The translations under genes were made by a program, and so were the position numbers. A stretch of 57,684 bases of DNA from an uncultured Collinsella sp. (GTDB lineage: Bacteria > Actinomycetota > Coriobacteriia > Coriobacteriales > Coriobacteriaceae). The stretch is taken from NCBI GenBank assembly GCA_902496335.1, contig CABVAO010000005.1, forward strand, positions 1-57,684, given 5' to 3'. Shown here one piece after another: positions 45,040-53,284 of the stretch; position 1 is the first letter of the stretch; every line of letters starts with the position of its first letter. Under the pieces are notes generated by a model, which made no database searches, was not told the origin of the DNA, and saw only the letters and a list, made by a program, of their open reading frames with translations.

Positions 45040-46057
45040 GTTTGCGATGACCAAGGAGCGGGAGCTTGAACTCACGGGACCCGTGAAGGCGCTGGCGATG
45101 CTCGTCATTGTCTTGTATCATGCATGCGCTATCTACGGCGGGGTCTGGTTCGGCGAGCCCGCTACGCCGTGCCCCGCGCTGGGCGTATTTGTTCAGTGGC
45201 TCTCCACCATGCATGTGCCGCTGTTTCTTCTTGTCTCCGGCTACATTTGGGCGTACATCAAAATGGAGACGGACAAATATGACGATGCGTGCGTAGTTCT
45301 CAAGAAGAAAGCCAAACGCCTGCTCGTGCCTTACCTCTTTGCGGGCGTCGTGTGGGCGGGTCCTGTCTACTGTTTCTTTTATGGTCCTGTCTCGACTGTC
45401 GAGTCGTTTGTTCTCGGCAATAACCCCTCGCAGCTGTGGTTCCTGCTGGCGTTGTTCTGGATGTTCGTGTTCGTCGAACTGATGTGGCGCATTAGGCCAG
45501 CCTTGTTGTGTAAACGGCCGACGCTGTTAGCATCGGCCGTTGTTGCTTACATCTTCGCACGCGCCGTGTACACGCTGCCTCTCGACCTGTTTCAAATGGC
45601 ACGGGCCTTCGACTACTTCCCGTGTTTCCTACTTGGCGCGTTGCTGAGACAGACCGACACGTCTCGCTTCTGGCGAATAAAGCCCGCAGCGCTATTTGCG
45701 GCCGATGTCGCACTGTTCGTGGCGTGGTACGTCTGCAGCGCCTCGGGGGGGGCTCTCGGGGCGGCCTCGAAAGTCCTACTGTTTATTTTGAGGCTTGTGG
45801 GTCCGCTTGTACTCCTGTCGATCTTCGGACACGCCGAGTGGCTGATAGACAAGGTTCACGGAAGCCTATTCGAGAAACACAGCTTCGGAGTGTACCTGTT
45901 TCACCAGCAGGTTGACTGGATTCTGCTGAGCCTCATCAACGTACCTGGTGTTCCGCCTTTGGCGATAGTTGTGACGCTATTTTTCATATCCCTCACTGTG
46001 AGTTTGGCGATTAGCATCGTGCTCAAGCGATGGAAGGTAACGGCCAAACTGCTCTGA
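45032..46057 (+). CDS. Acyltransferase family 3 membrane protein
   Basis: 341-residue protein with about ten hydrophobic segments. The N-terminal GPVKALAMLVIVLYHACAIYG carries the conserved His of acyltransferase-3 (OafA/WecH) enzymes, which move acetyl groups onto surface sugars. The start may be the GTG at 45032 or the ATG at 45047, which has GGGTGAG before it. Last intact gene of the exopolysaccharide operon; what follows is broken sequence. Confidence 0.85.
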   Translation: MGEFAMTKERELELTGPVKALAMLVIVLYHACAIYGGVWFGEPATPCPALGVFVQWLSTMHVPLFLLVSGYIWAYIKMETDKYDDACVVLKKKAKRLLVPYLFAGVVWAGPVYCFFYGPVSTVESFVLGNNPSQLWFLLALFWMFVFVELMWRIRPALLCKRPTLLASAVVAYIFARAVYTLPLDLFQMARAFDYFPCFLLGALLRQTDTSRFWRIKPAALFAADVALFVAWYVCSASGGALGAASKVLLFILRLVGPLVLLSIFGHAEWLIDKVHGSLFEKHSFGVYLFHQQVDWILLSLINVPGVPPLAIVVTLFFISLTVSLAISIVLKRWKVTAKLL

Positions 46058-46326
46058 GACGTTGCGGTAGATAAGAGGCTCTCGTAACTAATTCGTTATT
46101 CGGTATAGACAGCATTCATTTTTGCGATAACCGCCTTAGTCTTGCCTCGTACTTTGGTCCCTTGGACGCGATCGGCATATCTCATAGGGCGTCGGTGATT
46201 TCGGGCATATAGGATTCGAGAACGCTAGCAATAAAATGCAGCTTACGTTTTTTCTGGTTCCTCGGATTCTATTTGCTTCAGCGCCTTTAGAAGGCAATTG
46301 CCAATGAGTCATGCGCATGATGCAGC
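46058..46326. other. Gap after the exopolysaccharide operon
   Basis: About 270 bases, A/T-richer than the operon, with no recognisable gene. A hairpin with arms GATGCAGCA and TGCTGCATC spans about 46319-46351 and may end the operon transcript, though it has no T run and runs into the epimerase remnant. Confidence 0.5.
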
Positions 46327-46400
46327 AGGTCCTTCTGGGGCTTGCTGCATCATTCGGTTTACACCGGCGTCGAACTCGACGCCGAAGGCGCGCTGCCGAT
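46327..46400 (+). pseudogene. Remnant of a UDP-sugar 2-epimerase C-terminus
   Basis: The frame reads SFWGLLHHSVYTGVELDAEG followed by ALPIAS. The fnlC product in this window has GLLQAVHTAVELDAEGSLP at its C-terminus. The match (GLL, V-T-VELDAEG, LP) shows a scrap of a second, related epimerase gene, cut short by the IS256-type end that follows directly. Confidence 0.5.
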
Positions 46401-46760
46401 CGCGTCGGAAGTGTTGGTGTAAGGTGACGCCCTTGCGTCCGCTTAACGAAGATCGGCCCTCGTTCTAGATTCGGAAATCACCACAACAGCTGTTTCTAGG
46501 AAAGGAAGAATACCGCTACGCAAATCTTCTTTGACTCGACGCTGGACATGCTCGCCATGCCCTGGTTCGACGGCGGCGCCATCAACATGCGCGACCTGCT
46601 CAGGCGCCTTGCCGAGCAAGTAATGTACGATTGGCTGGTCGCCGTGGTCGACCAGCCGTGCGGAGGTGGGACGAACAGCCGCAACGGCAACCGTGAGAGG
46701 TTGCTCGCAACCTCAGTCGGCGCGCCGACGGAGCGCATCCCGAAGCTGCGCTCCGTCTAA
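46398..46760 (+). pseudogene. IS256-type transposase remnant with left end
   Basis: Bases 46398-46484 are nearly the same as 57597-57684 (about eleven differences including one gap) and look like the left end of one element. A frame after this encodes DLLRRLAEQVMYDWLVAVV and then TNSRNGNRERLLATSVG and RIPKLR, the N-terminal part of IS256/mutator transposases. The protein breaks off after RIPKLRSV at a stop, and the next base begins a ugd fragment. The element is truncated and inactive. Confidence 0.75.
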
Positions 46761-47014
46761 TTCCGCGCGAGCTCCATCAAGGGCGTCATGAAGCGCATGA
46801 AGGCCAAGGGCGTGCCCGTGGTGGCCTACGAGCCCACGCTGGACGCGCCGGAGTTCTTCGGCTCCGAGGTGACCCACGACCTGGAGGCCTTCAAGGCCGG
46901 CTACAACGTGATCGTCGCCAACCGCTGGAGCGACGAGCTCGCGGATGTGGCGGACAAGGTGTATACGATGGATCTGTTTAAGCGCTTCCAGTGCGACGGT
47001 GGCAAGTCGAGGTA
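46761..47014 (+). pseudogene. ugd: ugd 3' fragment, copy 1
   Basis: Encodes FRASSIKGVMKRMKAKGVPV, then AYEPTLDAPEFFGSEVTHDL and VANRWSDELADVADKVYTMD, the C-terminal domain of UDP-glucose 6-dehydrogenase (UDPGDH_C). No start codon or N-terminal NAD domain is present; the fragment is joined directly to the IS256 remnant. It ends LFKRFQCDGGKSR rather than the LFKRD of copy 3. It differs from copies 2 and 3 at seven bases in its first 90 codons, all before the last 45 shared bases. Confidence 0.85.
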
Positions 47015-47390
47015 AGCCGGTCCGTCGGATCCCGCGTCCTCCAGCACAGCCGCGTACGGTAGTTCGTTCGATTTATATTCAATTAGGCACACCATCCGAA
47101 ATATCCGCTTACTGCGCCTCGGGCGCTCATATTGAATCGCGGATGAGCTTGCATCCTGGCGATGGCCGAACGCGGTGCCAAGCATTCTCCCGGTACCGTT
47201 CCTCTGATGTGCGGCATGAGGGTTCGTGTTGCTCGTTTGTACCGGGGCGGCAAAACGACTGCATGACATCGAGTTGCGCCGTTTGAGGTCACCATAATGG
47301 TTATCGAGGTGACTGACGGGAATTCGCCACGGAGAAACGGAAAGGCTTTCTGATCCTGATCAAGCAGGTTCGGAACTACCGTCATTGGAA
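47015..47390. other. Gap inside duplication unit 1
   Basis: About 375 bases between the ugd fragment and the stop of the 659-codon gene. Short frames exist on both strands but none has a ribosome site or a recognisable product. The same stretch recurs at 49954-50329. Confidence 0.6.
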
Positions 47391-49370
47391 CTATTCTGAC
47401 TCAGCATCACAGACAGTTTCATGCTTCTTTGCGATCAACTTCTTTGCAAGTTCGAAGACACTTTCGTCGTAATATGGCCAATCTACGAAGTTTTCGAGGT
47501 ACCCGCGGCCCGTTTTGGCCGACAGCTCATCGTTTATCTTGAGTGTAATCGCGACGAGCAAGGTCAGCATGCGATAGTAATCGGATCTAATGTTCTCCGC
47601 ATCAGGGTCGGCGATCGGTGAATGCGCATGGTCGTATCTGTTCCTGAGACCCTGTGAGTTGGGGAAAGAGGCGTCGTTGAACATGTAATCGAGATATGCA
47701 GCCTCGTCGGGTGTGAACAGCTTGCCGCAGTACGACAGCATTTCGTCTGAGACAAGGCCATCGATGAGCGCTAAATCACCGTCTCCGCATCCCCCAAGCG
47801 CAATTGCGCCATTATCCCAAACGGCTTTCAGACAAATTGAGCGAGGGGTTGGGGAGAGAGCGCCTGTTTCTTCGCACGCACTTACCAGCTGTCGGTCAAC
47901 TAATTGCTGGAGTACCTCGGCGTACGCAGCATCAAAATCGTCGAAGGTGATCCTGGCATTCGTAATCAAATCGAAGAAGCAACGAGCATGGTCGTTATGG
48001 CCTCTTCTGTATGTCAGCATGCACTGGTCGGAGAACAGATAGAATCCCCACCTGTTAAAGCAAGCTCCGTCGATTGCATATTTTTTCTCAGAGAGTGCGT
48101 TGAGGGTTCCAAAAGTTTTAAAGCTTTCATAAGGGAAATAGTCTCCGTCGATTTTTCCAATCCTCGAATATATTGAATAGGACTTAACGGCGCGCTCGAT
48201 CTCTGGCCCTATCGACTTGCATTTGTCGAGCCACGAAGCTCCGCTTGACGGCAGCGCCAAGCTGAAACCATTGATTGAGTACTCCTCTGCAAAATAAACG
48301 TTGTACGTCCATTCGAGTGCATCTTCGAGCCTTGTACCGCGGCTTTCGAGGAAATTCGCGTATGCGACAACTTCGACATTGGCGAGAGATTCCCGCATGT
48401 TGGAGATCGTATTCATTCGGTATTCCCCCAGCACGCGGGACCCCAGCGTCGCAAGCAGGCCGCTCTCCTCATGGGAGTGAGCAGGCGCGGACATGAGACC
48501 GCATGGGTCTACTACGTCCAGTAGGTACCTGCAATTGTTCATAACGCTTGCATGGTCGGTGTATTTTCCGAGCCATGTTTCGCTAAAGCTGCAGGTTATG
48601 GTTAGGCCATCGACCTTTATACCCTTGCAAGCAATCTGTTCAGGGTCGATTTGCACCTCGGCTCCGTACTTAAGCCTAGTACCTTGCCGGAATATCGCAA
48701 CCATAGCCTCATCGTGGGCGCGCTTTGCTCGCACCTTGACGTCCGGCGAGGGAGAGAATCTACATTTCGTAGCGCCAGAAGGCCAATTGAAAAGGACCTC
48801 CATGCAATTCGGGTTGGCGCGCTGGTCGTCGAGGTAGCCGGTCATTATCGAATCGAAGTCGCCTTGGGAAAGGCATTTAGGGAGGTAGATTACGTTCTGG
48901 CTCCTTGATTCTGTCGCGTACTCGTGGATGATCAGCTCCGCGGAATAATACGGATTGTCGATCAGTGATTTTCCTAGCTCTGTATCAAATAATTTGACGA
49001 GTTTGTCGTTCTCCAAGATAGAAGCTAAGCATTCGACATGTCGCGAGAGAAGTTCGTCAATTTCCTCGCCGGAGATCAGCGTCTCTGCGCCGCAGGCGTG
49101 CAGCAGGCTCCAGAACTGAGTGGCGTACTGAATCTCGACTTCCTCGTAAATATCGAGGATTCCCGAAGACTTGAGTGCCTCACTCGTATACTTGCAGGCG
49201 TTCGCGAAGAGCGCAGCGACGGCACTTGCGGCGTCGCCGACTTCAGCTTCCTTAAACAGTTCGGGGACCGTTTCAAAAGTGAGCTTAAGCTGATGAGCCT
49301 CTATCGCGTCATTAATCGTCGCGATTTGAATGCGAGGACCCTCCTTCAGGATATGAAGACAACGGTCCAT
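47391..49370 (-). CDS. Unknown protein with C-terminal RNxxxH motif, copy 1
   Basis: 659 residues if the ATG at 49370 is used; GCAGGAG lies about six bases before it. A TTG at 49436 would add 22 residues but has no ribosome site. I do not recognise the N-terminal 500 residues, which look like a soluble alpha-helical protein without signal peptide or membrane segments. Near residues 576-581 the sequence GLRNRYDHAHS fits the RNxxxH motif of DUF4209 and the Rx4H motif of HEPN ribonuclease domains, followed by a long helix (YYRMLTLLVAITLKINDEL). Many such proteins act in phage defence or abortive infection, and the neighbours here support that idea, but no activity is shown. An identical second copy lies at 50330-52309. 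Confidence 0.8.
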   Translation of the reverse strand: MDRCLHILKEGPRIQIATINDAIEAHQLKLTFETVPELFKEAEVGDAASAVAALFANACKYTSEALKSSGILDIYEEVEIQYATQFWSLLHACGAETLISGEEIDELLSRHVECLASILENDKLVKLFDTELGKSLIDNPYYSAELIIHEYATESRSQNVIYLPKCLSQGDFDSIMTGYLDDQRANPNCMEVLFNWPSGATKCRFSPSPDVKVRAKRAHDEAMVAIFRQGTRLKYGAEVQIDPEQIACKGIKVDGLTITCSFSETWLGKYTDHASVMNNCRYLLDVVDPCGLMSAPAHSHEESGLLATLGSRVLGEYRMNTISNMRESLANVEVVAYANFLESRGTRLEDALEWTYNVYFAEEYSINGFSLALPSSGASWLDKCKSIGPEIERAVKSYSIYSRIGKIDGDYFPYESFKTFGTLNALSEKKYAIDGACFNRWGFYLFSDQCMLTYRRGHNDHARCFFDLITNARITFDDFDAAYAEVLQQLVDRQLVSACEETGALSPTPRSICLKAVWDNGAIALGGCGDGDLALIDGLVSDEMLSYCGKLFTPDEAAYLDYMFNDASFPNSQGLRNRYDHAHSPIADPDAENIRSDYYRMLTLLVAITLKINDELSAKTGRGYLENFVDWPYYDESVFELAKKLIAKKHETVCDAESE

Positions 49371-49438
49371 GAAAACTCCTGCAGCCCAGTCATTGCGGCC
49401 ATAGGAAACAATCCTAGTGTGGTTGAAGTCTCGCAACG

Positions 49439-49681
49439 CTAGCCTTTCTCACGTAATGCTGACTGCATAAGAATAACTCGTGTTCGATCTCGTCGGTGGT
49501 CAACGAAGGAGCCTAGCGGGGTTCCGATGTAAAGCGGGTGGACCTTGAGGCCTCTGCGGCACCCCGCTTCTTCCCTTATGATGTCAGACTCGGTGAGTAA
49601 GCGGTGTTGGCCAAAGCGAGCCCTGCCGATAAGGTTGCTGCATTCAAAGGCACCGAGGTTCACGTCAGCGTACACTACTAG
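49439..49681 (-). pseudogene. Truncated gene upstream of the RNxxxH gene, copy 1
   Basis: Minus-strand frame of about 80 codons (VVYADVNLGAFECSNLIGRA to ILMQSALREKG) that ends 68 bases before the RNxxxH gene start. Its composition looks protein-like, but its 5' part is replaced by antisense ugd sequence at the junction at 49681/49682. It may be the end of a partner gene lost when the module was inserted. No family is recognised, and it could also be non-coding. Confidence 0.3.
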
Positions 49682-49953
49682 AAGTCCAACTCCGACAACT
49701 TCCGCGCGAGCTCCATCCAGGGCGTCATGAAGCGCGTGAAGGCCAAGGGCGTGCCCGTTGTGGCCTACGAGCCCACGCTGGACGCGCCGGAGTTTTTCGT
49801 CTCCGAGGTGACCCACGACCTGGAGGCCTTCAAGGCCGGCTGCGACGTGATCGTCGCCAACCGCTGGAGCGACGAGCTCGCGGATGTGGCGGACAAGGTG
49901 TATACGATGGATCTGTTTAAGCGCTTCCAGTGCGACGGTGGCAAGTCGAGGTA
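49682..49953 (+). pseudogene. ugd: ugd 3' fragment, copy 2 (hybrid)
   Basis: Begins KSNSDNFRASSIQGVMKRVK directly after a stop codon. Up to base 49844 it carries all seven variants found in copy 3. From base 49890 (GTGGCGG) it matches copy 1, including the VYTMDLFKRFQCDGGKSR ending. The switch lies in the 45 bases 49845-49889 where all copies agree. This is a crossover hybrid of copies 1 and 3. Confidence 0.88.
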
Positions 49954-50329
49954 AGCCGGTCCGTCGGATCCCGCGTCCTCCAGCACAGCCGCGTACGGTA
50001 GTTCGTTCGATTTATATTCAATTAGGCACACCATCCGAAATATCCGCTTACTGCGCCTCGGGCGCTCATATTGAATCGCGGATGAGCTTGCATCCTGGCG
50101 ATGGCCGAACGCGGTGCCAAGCATTCTCCCGGTACCGTTCCTCTGATGTGCGGCATGAGGGTTCGTGTTGCTCGTTTGTACCGGGGCGGCAAAACGACTG
50201 CATGACATCGAGTTGCGCCGTTTGAGGTCACCATAATGGTTATCGAGGTGACTGACGGGAATTCGCCACGGAGAAACGGAAAGGCTTTCTGATCCTGATC
50301 AAGCAGGTTCGGAACTACCGTCATTGGAA
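49954..50329. other. Gap inside duplication unit 2
   Basis: Identical to 47015-47390; no gene is recognised. Confidence 0.6.
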
Positions 50330-52309
50330 CTATTCTGACTCAGCATCACAGACAGTTTCATGCTTCTTTGCGATCAACTTCTTTGCAAGTTCGAAGACAC
50401 TTTCGTCGTAATATGGCCAATCTACGAAGTTTTCGAGGTACCCGCGGCCCGTTTTGGCCGACAGCTCATCGTTTATCTTGAGTGTAATCGCGACGAGCAA
50501 GGTCAGCATGCGATAGTAATCGGATCTAATGTTCTCCGCATCAGGGTCGGCGATCGGTGAATGCGCATGGTCGTATCTGTTCCTGAGACCCTGTGAGTTG
50601 GGGAAAGAGGCGTCGTTGAACATGTAATCGAGATATGCAGCCTCGTCGGGTGTGAACAGCTTGCCGCAGTACGACAGCATTTCGTCTGAGACAAGGCCAT
50701 CGATGAGCGCTAAATCACCGTCTCCGCATCCCCCAAGCGCAATTGCGCCATTATCCCAAACGGCTTTCAGACAAATTGAGCGAGGGGTTGGGGAGAGAGC
50801 GCCTGTTTCTTCGCACGCACTTACCAGCTGTCGGTCAACTAATTGCTGGAGTACCTCGGCGTACGCAGCATCAAAATCGTCGAAGGTGATCCTGGCATTC
50901 GTAATCAAATCGAAGAAGCAACGAGCATGGTCGTTATGGCCTCTTCTGTATGTCAGCATGCACTGGTCGGAGAACAGATAGAATCCCCACCTGTTAAAGC
51001 AAGCTCCGTCGATTGCATATTTTTTCTCAGAGAGTGCGTTGAGGGTTCCAAAAGTTTTAAAGCTTTCATAAGGGAAATAGTCTCCGTCGATTTTTCCAAT
51101 CCTCGAATATATTGAATAGGACTTAACGGCGCGCTCGATCTCTGGCCCTATCGACTTGCATTTGTCGAGCCACGAAGCTCCGCTTGACGGCAGCGCCAAG
51201 CTGAAACCATTGATTGAGTACTCCTCTGCAAAATAAACGTTGTACGTCCATTCGAGTGCATCTTCGAGCCTTGTACCGCGGCTTTCGAGGAAATTCGCGT
51301 ATGCGACAACTTCGACATTGGCGAGAGATTCCCGCATGTTGGAGATCGTATTCATTCGGTATTCCCCCAGCACGCGGGACCCCAGCGTCGCAAGCAGGCC
51401 GCTCTCCTCATGGGAGTGAGCAGGCGCGGACATGAGACCGCATGGGTCTACTACGTCCAGTAGGTACCTGCAATTGTTCATAACGCTTGCATGGTCGGTG
51501 TATTTTCCGAGCCATGTTTCGCTAAAGCTGCAGGTTATGGTTAGGCCATCGACCTTTATACCCTTGCAAGCAATCTGTTCAGGGTCGATTTGCACCTCGG
51601 CTCCGTACTTAAGCCTAGTACCTTGCCGGAATATCGCAACCATAGCCTCATCGTGGGCGCGCTTTGCTCGCACCTTGACGTCCGGCGAGGGAGAGAATCT
51701 ACATTTCGTAGCGCCAGAAGGCCAATTGAAAAGGACCTCCATGCAATTCGGGTTGGCGCGCTGGTCGTCGAGGTAGCCGGTCATTATCGAATCGAAGTCG
51801 CCTTGGGAAAGGCATTTAGGGAGGTAGATTACGTTCTGGCTCCTTGATTCTGTCGCGTACTCGTGGATGATCAGCTCCGCGGAATAATACGGATTGTCGA
51901 TCAGTGATTTTCCTAGCTCTGTATCAAATAATTTGACGAGTTTGTCGTTCTCCAAGATAGAAGCTAAGCATTCGACATGTCGCGAGAGAAGTTCGTCAAT
52001 TTCCTCGCCGGAGATCAGCGTCTCTGCGCCGCAGGCGTGCAGCAGGCTCCAGAACTGAGTGGCGTACTGAATCTCGACTTCCTCGTAAATATCGAGGATT
52101 CCCGAAGACTTGAGTGCCTCACTCGTATACTTGCAGGCGTTCGCGAAGAGCGCAGCGACGGCACTTGCGGCGTCGCCGACTTCAGCTTCCTTAAACAGTT
52201 CGGGGACCGTTTCAAAAGTGAGCTTAAGCTGATGAGCCTCTATCGCGTCATTAATCGTCGCGATTTGAATGCGAGGACCCTCCTTCAGGATATGAAGACA
52301 ACGGTCCAT
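50330..52309 (-). CDS. Unknown protein with C-terminal RNxxxH motif, copy 2
   Basis: Same protein as 47391-49370, residue for residue, with the same ATG start at 52309 behind GCAGGAG and the same RNxxxH motif near residue 576. Because no differences have built up, the duplication must be recent or kept uniform by gene conversion. Both copies keep their full upstream region to the ugd junction, so both could be expressed and the protein dose may be doubled. Confidence 0.8.
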   Translation of the reverse strand: MDRCLHILKEGPRIQIATINDAIEAHQLKLTFETVPELFKEAEVGDAASAVAALFANACKYTSEALKSSGILDIYEEVEIQYATQFWSLLHACGAETLISGEEIDELLSRHVECLASILENDKLVKLFDTELGKSLIDNPYYSAELIIHEYATESRSQNVIYLPKCLSQGDFDSIMTGYLDDQRANPNCMEVLFNWPSGATKCRFSPSPDVKVRAKRAHDEAMVAIFRQGTRLKYGAEVQIDPEQIACKGIKVDGLTITCSFSETWLGKYTDHASVMNNCRYLLDVVDPCGLMSAPAHSHEESGLLATLGSRVLGEYRMNTISNMRESLANVEVVAYANFLESRGTRLEDALEWTYNVYFAEEYSINGFSLALPSSGASWLDKCKSIGPEIERAVKSYSIYSRIGKIDGDYFPYESFKTFGTLNALSEKKYAIDGACFNRWGFYLFSDQCMLTYRRGHNDHARCFFDLITNARITFDDFDAAYAEVLQQLVDRQLVSACEETGALSPTPRSICLKAVWDNGAIALGGCGDGDLALIDGLVSDEMLSYCGKLFTPDEAAYLDYMFNDASFPNSQGLRNRYDHAHSPIADPDAENIRSDYYRMLTLLVAITLKINDELSAKTGRGYLENFVDWPYYDESVFELAKKLIAKKHETVCDAESE

Positions 52310-52377
52310 GAAAACTCCTGCAGCCCAGTCATTGCGGCCATAGGAAACAATCCTAGTGTGGTTGAAGTCTCGCAACG

Positions 52378-52620
52378 CTAGCCTTTCTCACGTAATGCTG
52401 ACTGCATAAGAATAACTCGTGTTCGATCTCGTCGGTGGTCAACGAAGGAGCCTAGCGGGGTTCCGATGTAAAGCGGGTGGACCTTGAGGCCTCTGCGGCA
52501 CCCCGCTTCTTCCCTTATGATGTCAGACTCGGTGAGTAAGCGGTGTTGGCCAAAGCGAGCCCTGCCGATAAGGTTGCTGCATTCAAAGGCACCGAGGTTC
52601 ACGTCAGCGTACACTACTAG
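52378..52620 (-). pseudogene. Truncated gene upstream of the RNxxxH gene, copy 2
   Basis: Identical to 49439-49681, ending at the ugd junction at 52620/52621. See that entry for the evidence and doubts. Confidence 0.3.
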
Positions 52621-52869
52621 AAGTCCAACTCCGACAACTTCCGCGCGAGCTCCATCCAGGGCGTCATGAAGCGCGTGAAGGCCAAGGGCGTGCCCGTTGT
52701 GGCCTACGAGCCCACGCTGGACGCGCCGGAGTTTTTCGTCTCCGAGGTGACCCACGACCTGGAGGCCTTCAAGGCCGGCTGCGACGTGATCGTCGCCAAC
52801 CGCTGGAGCGACGAGCTCGCGGATGTGGTGGACAAGGTTTACACGAGGGATCTGTTTAAGAGGGACTAG
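52621..52869 (+). pseudogene. ugd: ugd 3' fragment, copy 3 with native end
   Basis: Encodes KSNSDNFRASSIQGVMKRVK through VVDKVYTRDLFKRD and a stop, which is the usual C-terminus of UDP-glucose 6-dehydrogenase. A strong terminator follows. This is therefore the original 3' end of the ugd gene of this locus. The N-terminal two thirds of ugd are missing from the window, so UDP-glucuronate would have to come from a gene elsewhere. Confidence 0.88.
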
Positions 52870-52909
52870 GGGAGAGGGGACTCTGTTTGGTGGCGATTCT
52901 GCTGGACTG

Positions 52910-52953
52910 AAAAGAGGGACGCATCGGCTTGCGCCGGTGCGTCCCTCTTTTTG
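52910..52953 (+). terminator. Terminator after ugd
   Basis: AAAAGAGGGACGCA and TGCGTCCCTCTTTT form a long stem, extended by CGG/CCG pairs in the loop, followed by TTGTTT. It probably marks the original end of the exopolysaccharide operon. Confidence 0.85.
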
Positions 52954-52965
52954 TTTGGTCGTGAG

Positions 52966-53097
52966 GTGAGTTTTGGGCTTGGCTTGGGCGGCGCGCTGCC
53001 GAGGCTGGGTGACGCGCTGAAGCGCTACATGGACGAGCAGAAGCGCATTGCCGTCGGCAAGGTCGACGAGTGCGGCGGGTCGTTGACGCGCGCATAA
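52966..53097 (+). pseudogene. Short GC-rich coding remnant
   Basis: A 43-codon frame (GALPRLGDALKRYMDEQKRI then AVGKVDECGGSLTRA) with GC-rich, chromosome-like codon use, sharply different from the A/T-rich DNA after it. No family is recognised. It is probably the end of a gene that stood beside ugd before the island arrived. Confidence 0.25.
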
Positions 53098-53284
53098 TCG
53101 TGCGAGTTGAGGTTTGCATACTCGCTAGAAGTTCCGTGAGCGCTTTCCTCGAGCACTCAGACGGCGATATCGACCAAAAGGGCCTACTTTTATCCTCTAA
53201 TGACTGCATCCTGTACAATCAACATCAGAGCGTTTGTCTGCGTCTGTGCGGCGCAGATTTAGATAAGGTACATCGGGGGGCAAA
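53098..53284 (+). other. Upstream region of the phosphoesterase-NTPase gene
   Basis: About 190 bases, A/T-richer. TACAAT near 53213 and TAGATA near 53261 are possible -10 boxes; neither has a clear -35. A run of G residues (53275-53280) lies a few bases before the ATG and may serve as ribosome site. Confidence 0.35.

Larger units (their letters stand above)
46761..52638. repeat. 2,939-bp tandem duplication (two copies)
   Basis: Units 46761-49699 and 49700-52638 follow each other directly, and a third ugd fragment begins at 52639. From about 46890 to 49699 and from 49829 to 52638 the units appear identical base for base, including every reading frame in them. The only differences are seven bases in the ugd part at the left of each unit. 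Each unit holds a ugd 3' fragment, a gap, a 659-codon minus-strand gene and the end of a second minus-strand frame. Confidence 0.95.

Noticed and set aside
47083..47385. Minus-strand 100-codon frame five bases after the RNxxxH gene (also 50022-50324)
   Set aside because: It has no ribosome site, an odd Arg/Pro/Ala-rich composition in its second half and no recognised family. Its duplication only reflects the duplicated module.
47391..52309. Two different paralogous genes
   Set aside because: The two 659-codon genes and all surrounding bases are the same, so they are one recent duplication rather than diverged paralogues.
46761..52638. CRISPR-like or minisatellite repeat
   Set aside because: The repeat unit is almost 3 kb and holds genes. 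There are no short direct repeats with unique spacers anywhere in the window.
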